Source: Candidatus Anammoxibacter sp.
GTDB lineage: Bacteria; Planctomycetota; Brocadiia; Brocadiales; Anammoxibacteraceae
Assembly: GCA_021777055.1 (NCBI GenBank)
Contig: JAIQZO010000067.1
Span: forward strand, 62,001 to 126,000
Reading direction: 5' to 3'
DNA: 64,000 nucleotides
Shown here: positions 62,922-64,000 of the stretch, piece after piece
How positions within the stretch are numbered: position 1 is the first letter of the stretch
Layout: the number at the start of each line of letters is the position of its first letter
The notes under the pieces: model-generated
Databases searched by the model: none
Seen by the model: only the letters and a program-made list of their open reading frames with translations
Told to the model about the DNA's origin: nothing
Translations under genes and position numbers: made by a program

Positions 62922-62980
62922 AATTTTAGCTCATTTTAGGCAATTTAGGAAATTTAGGCATTTTAGGCATTTTAGGCACT
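62922..62980 (-). repeat. 9-bp array upstream of unknown minus-strand gene
   Basis: Read on +: TTTTAGCTCATTTTAGGCAA then three YTTTAGGCA units. It is the only array outside 8.9-27 kb. TTAGCTCATTTTAGGCA is shared with 26991. Confidence 0.85.
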
Positions 62981-63450
62981 GGATGTTAGCACCTATATCT
63001 GCCAAGCAAATACCTAACCGGACAACGCTGAAATGAATCAGGTTTTGACATTTGTTTATCAATGATTTGAACATTTGGATTAAAGGAGTTCGTAATTCTT
63101 CATTATACTGGGCGATACTTTCAAAGAAACTTAAACATGCAGTTTAAAATTCTTGGTAAGCGTAGTATTTCTTATTGTATAATGTATTTTTATAAAAATA
63201 CATACCATAATCTTTCTATTGGGTTTAAATTTGGGAAATATGGATGTAAAAATGTTTAGTCGTGTTTGGTTAGTAATTCGCTCGTGTGTGTGGGTGTCAT
63301 ATCATAACGATTTTATAGGGTTATCCAGATGATTTCTCATACTGGGGTTCTTGCTGGAAAACATGCGGGAATGAAATCATAGGGACAAAATAGAACATAT
63401 AAAAAACTAACCGGACAATACTGAAAGATATTAGTTGTATTCAAGAATTC
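62981..63450. repeat. Spacer with TGTTAGCAC/CTAACCGG repeat
   Basis: 62984-63031 (TGTTAGCACC ... AAATACCTAACCGGACAACG) repeats 26279-26317, and 63404-63425 has CTAACCGGACAATACTGAAA again. The rest is AT-rich. Confidence 0.6.
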
Positions 63451-63639
63451 TTACGATATTAATTTACTCACTTTACTTTGTAGTGTTTTGTGTTGTCTGT
63501 TATTATGTAGATGTTTTACAAATTCTGTACTTTTTTTAATTTCTTTAAGAAATTCTATTTCTGATTGTGCGTCAATGCTTTCGATACCTAGAATTATTAC
63601 TTCATGTGTATTAGTGGCACGTACGCTATGAAAATTCAT
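63451..63639 (-). CDS. Possible small protein, 62 residues
   Basis: MNFHSVRATNTHEVIILGIESI then a charged helical part FLKEIKKSTEFVKHLHNNRQ. Ribosome site GAAG is weak. Composition is protein-like, but there is no recognised family, so it may be chance. Confidence 0.35.
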   Translation of the reverse strand: MNFHSVRATNTHEVIILGIESIDAQSEIEFLKEIKKSTEFVKHLHNNRQHKTLQSKVSKLIS

Positions 63640-64000
63640 TTGTTATTTCTTCAATTTGTATAATTAAAGAAACTGTGCCATAATTTATTTTATAACACGT
63701 TATCTACTTAAATGTCATAAAAAATAAAAATTCCCATTTTTCTCTTAGTTGTGATGTCTAGACTATATTACATATTCATTTAGACTTCTATTCCCTAGTC
63801 TAACTAAAATTTGAATCATTAAATATAGAATTCCTGATCATTTTGAGTATAAAAGAGAAACTGAAGAATTGTAATCAGTGTTTTATTTTAGGTAGGTACT
63901 GTAAGTACTAGTATTAAATATTAACAAGAATTACAAATATAAAAATTATGAAGTTAAATTGTTTTTACTATTTTATAAAAATATTCAAGATATCATTTTG
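63640..64000. other. AT-rich end of window, nothing recognised
   Basis: No frame or repeat of the named families to the window edge. Confidence 0.4.

Overview
The window looks like AT-rich chromosome from a Gram-negative, diderm bacterium. The gene content would fit a planctomycete of the anammox type (Brocadiales, for example a Scalindua-like organism). The hints are the rpmF-plsX-fabH-fabD-acpP-fabF cluster without fabG, heptose/LPS genes (hldE, gmhB), a short MetF-type methylenetetrahydrofolate reductase, a DUF3786 protein, an SUMF1-like secreted protein, large TPR lipoproteins and very many short dispersed palindromic repeats. This placement is inference; there is no rRNA or other decisive marker here, and I found no tRNA.

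Layout. (1) 1-4.2 kb: signalling genes, namely a histidine kinase entering from the left edge, a receiver protein, an HD-GYP c-di-GMP phosphodiesterase and a STAS protein. (2) 4.2-27 kb: one dispersed type IV pilus / type II secretion-like machine. It comprises assembly ATPase, inner-membrane platform, four pilin-like proteins, a giant PilX/GspK-like protein with two LamG domains, PilM, PilN, PilO, a PilP-like protein and a secretin. Two diguanylate cyclases and a PilZ protein are mixed in. This part is studded with foreign or repetitive DNA: a REP-associated transposase (RAYT) unit between the ATPase and platform genes, a DUF433/DUF5615 toxin-antitoxin pair, a four-helix-bundle gene and several kinds of repeat. 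(3) 27-30 kb: transitional, with a transposase relic, an unknown gene and repeats. (4) 29.8-46.6 kb, all on +: SUMF1-like, DUF3786, YggT, thiD, purN, argC, gltX, thpR, recA, alaS, rpmF and the fatty-acid cluster. (5) 46.7-57 kb, on -: nadB, mtnP, gmhB, hldE, cutA, TPR lipoprotein, Yip1-like and LOG-like genes. (6) 58-63 kb: copA and metF on +, an unknown protein on -, then a gene-poor end.

The most unusual signal is in region 2. Many genes there are bracketed by inverted arrays of a 9-bp unit, TGCCTAAA(A/G). After a stop codon the array reads TGCCTAAAR; before the next start codon it reads the reverse complement, YTTTAGGCA. The arrays have ordered parts: a gene-proximal AGATAARTGCC box, the 9-mer array, an interrupting ATGATWARAGC box, and a distal AAATTTAAAAGCGG box. 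Genes directly preceded by such an array generally lack a Shine-Dalgarno sequence, while neighbours without one have it. One gene (PilZ) takes its last codons and its stop from the repeat. One cassette (four-helix-bundle gene) is followed by a tandem, internally deleted copy of itself with its own array. Together this suggests a repeat-bounded gene-cassette system, with no recombinase visible in the window. A second layer, a block of up to six different palindromes about 200-290 bp long, sits in the same intergenic spaces in several copies and both orientations.

Machine logic (inference): ATPase and platform polymerise pilins, PilM/N/O/P align the inner membrane with the secretin, and the LamG protein is a candidate tip adhesin. 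The HD-GYP, the two GGDEF enzymes (both with product-inhibition sites) and PilZ make a local c-di-GMP circuit that could set pilus activity.
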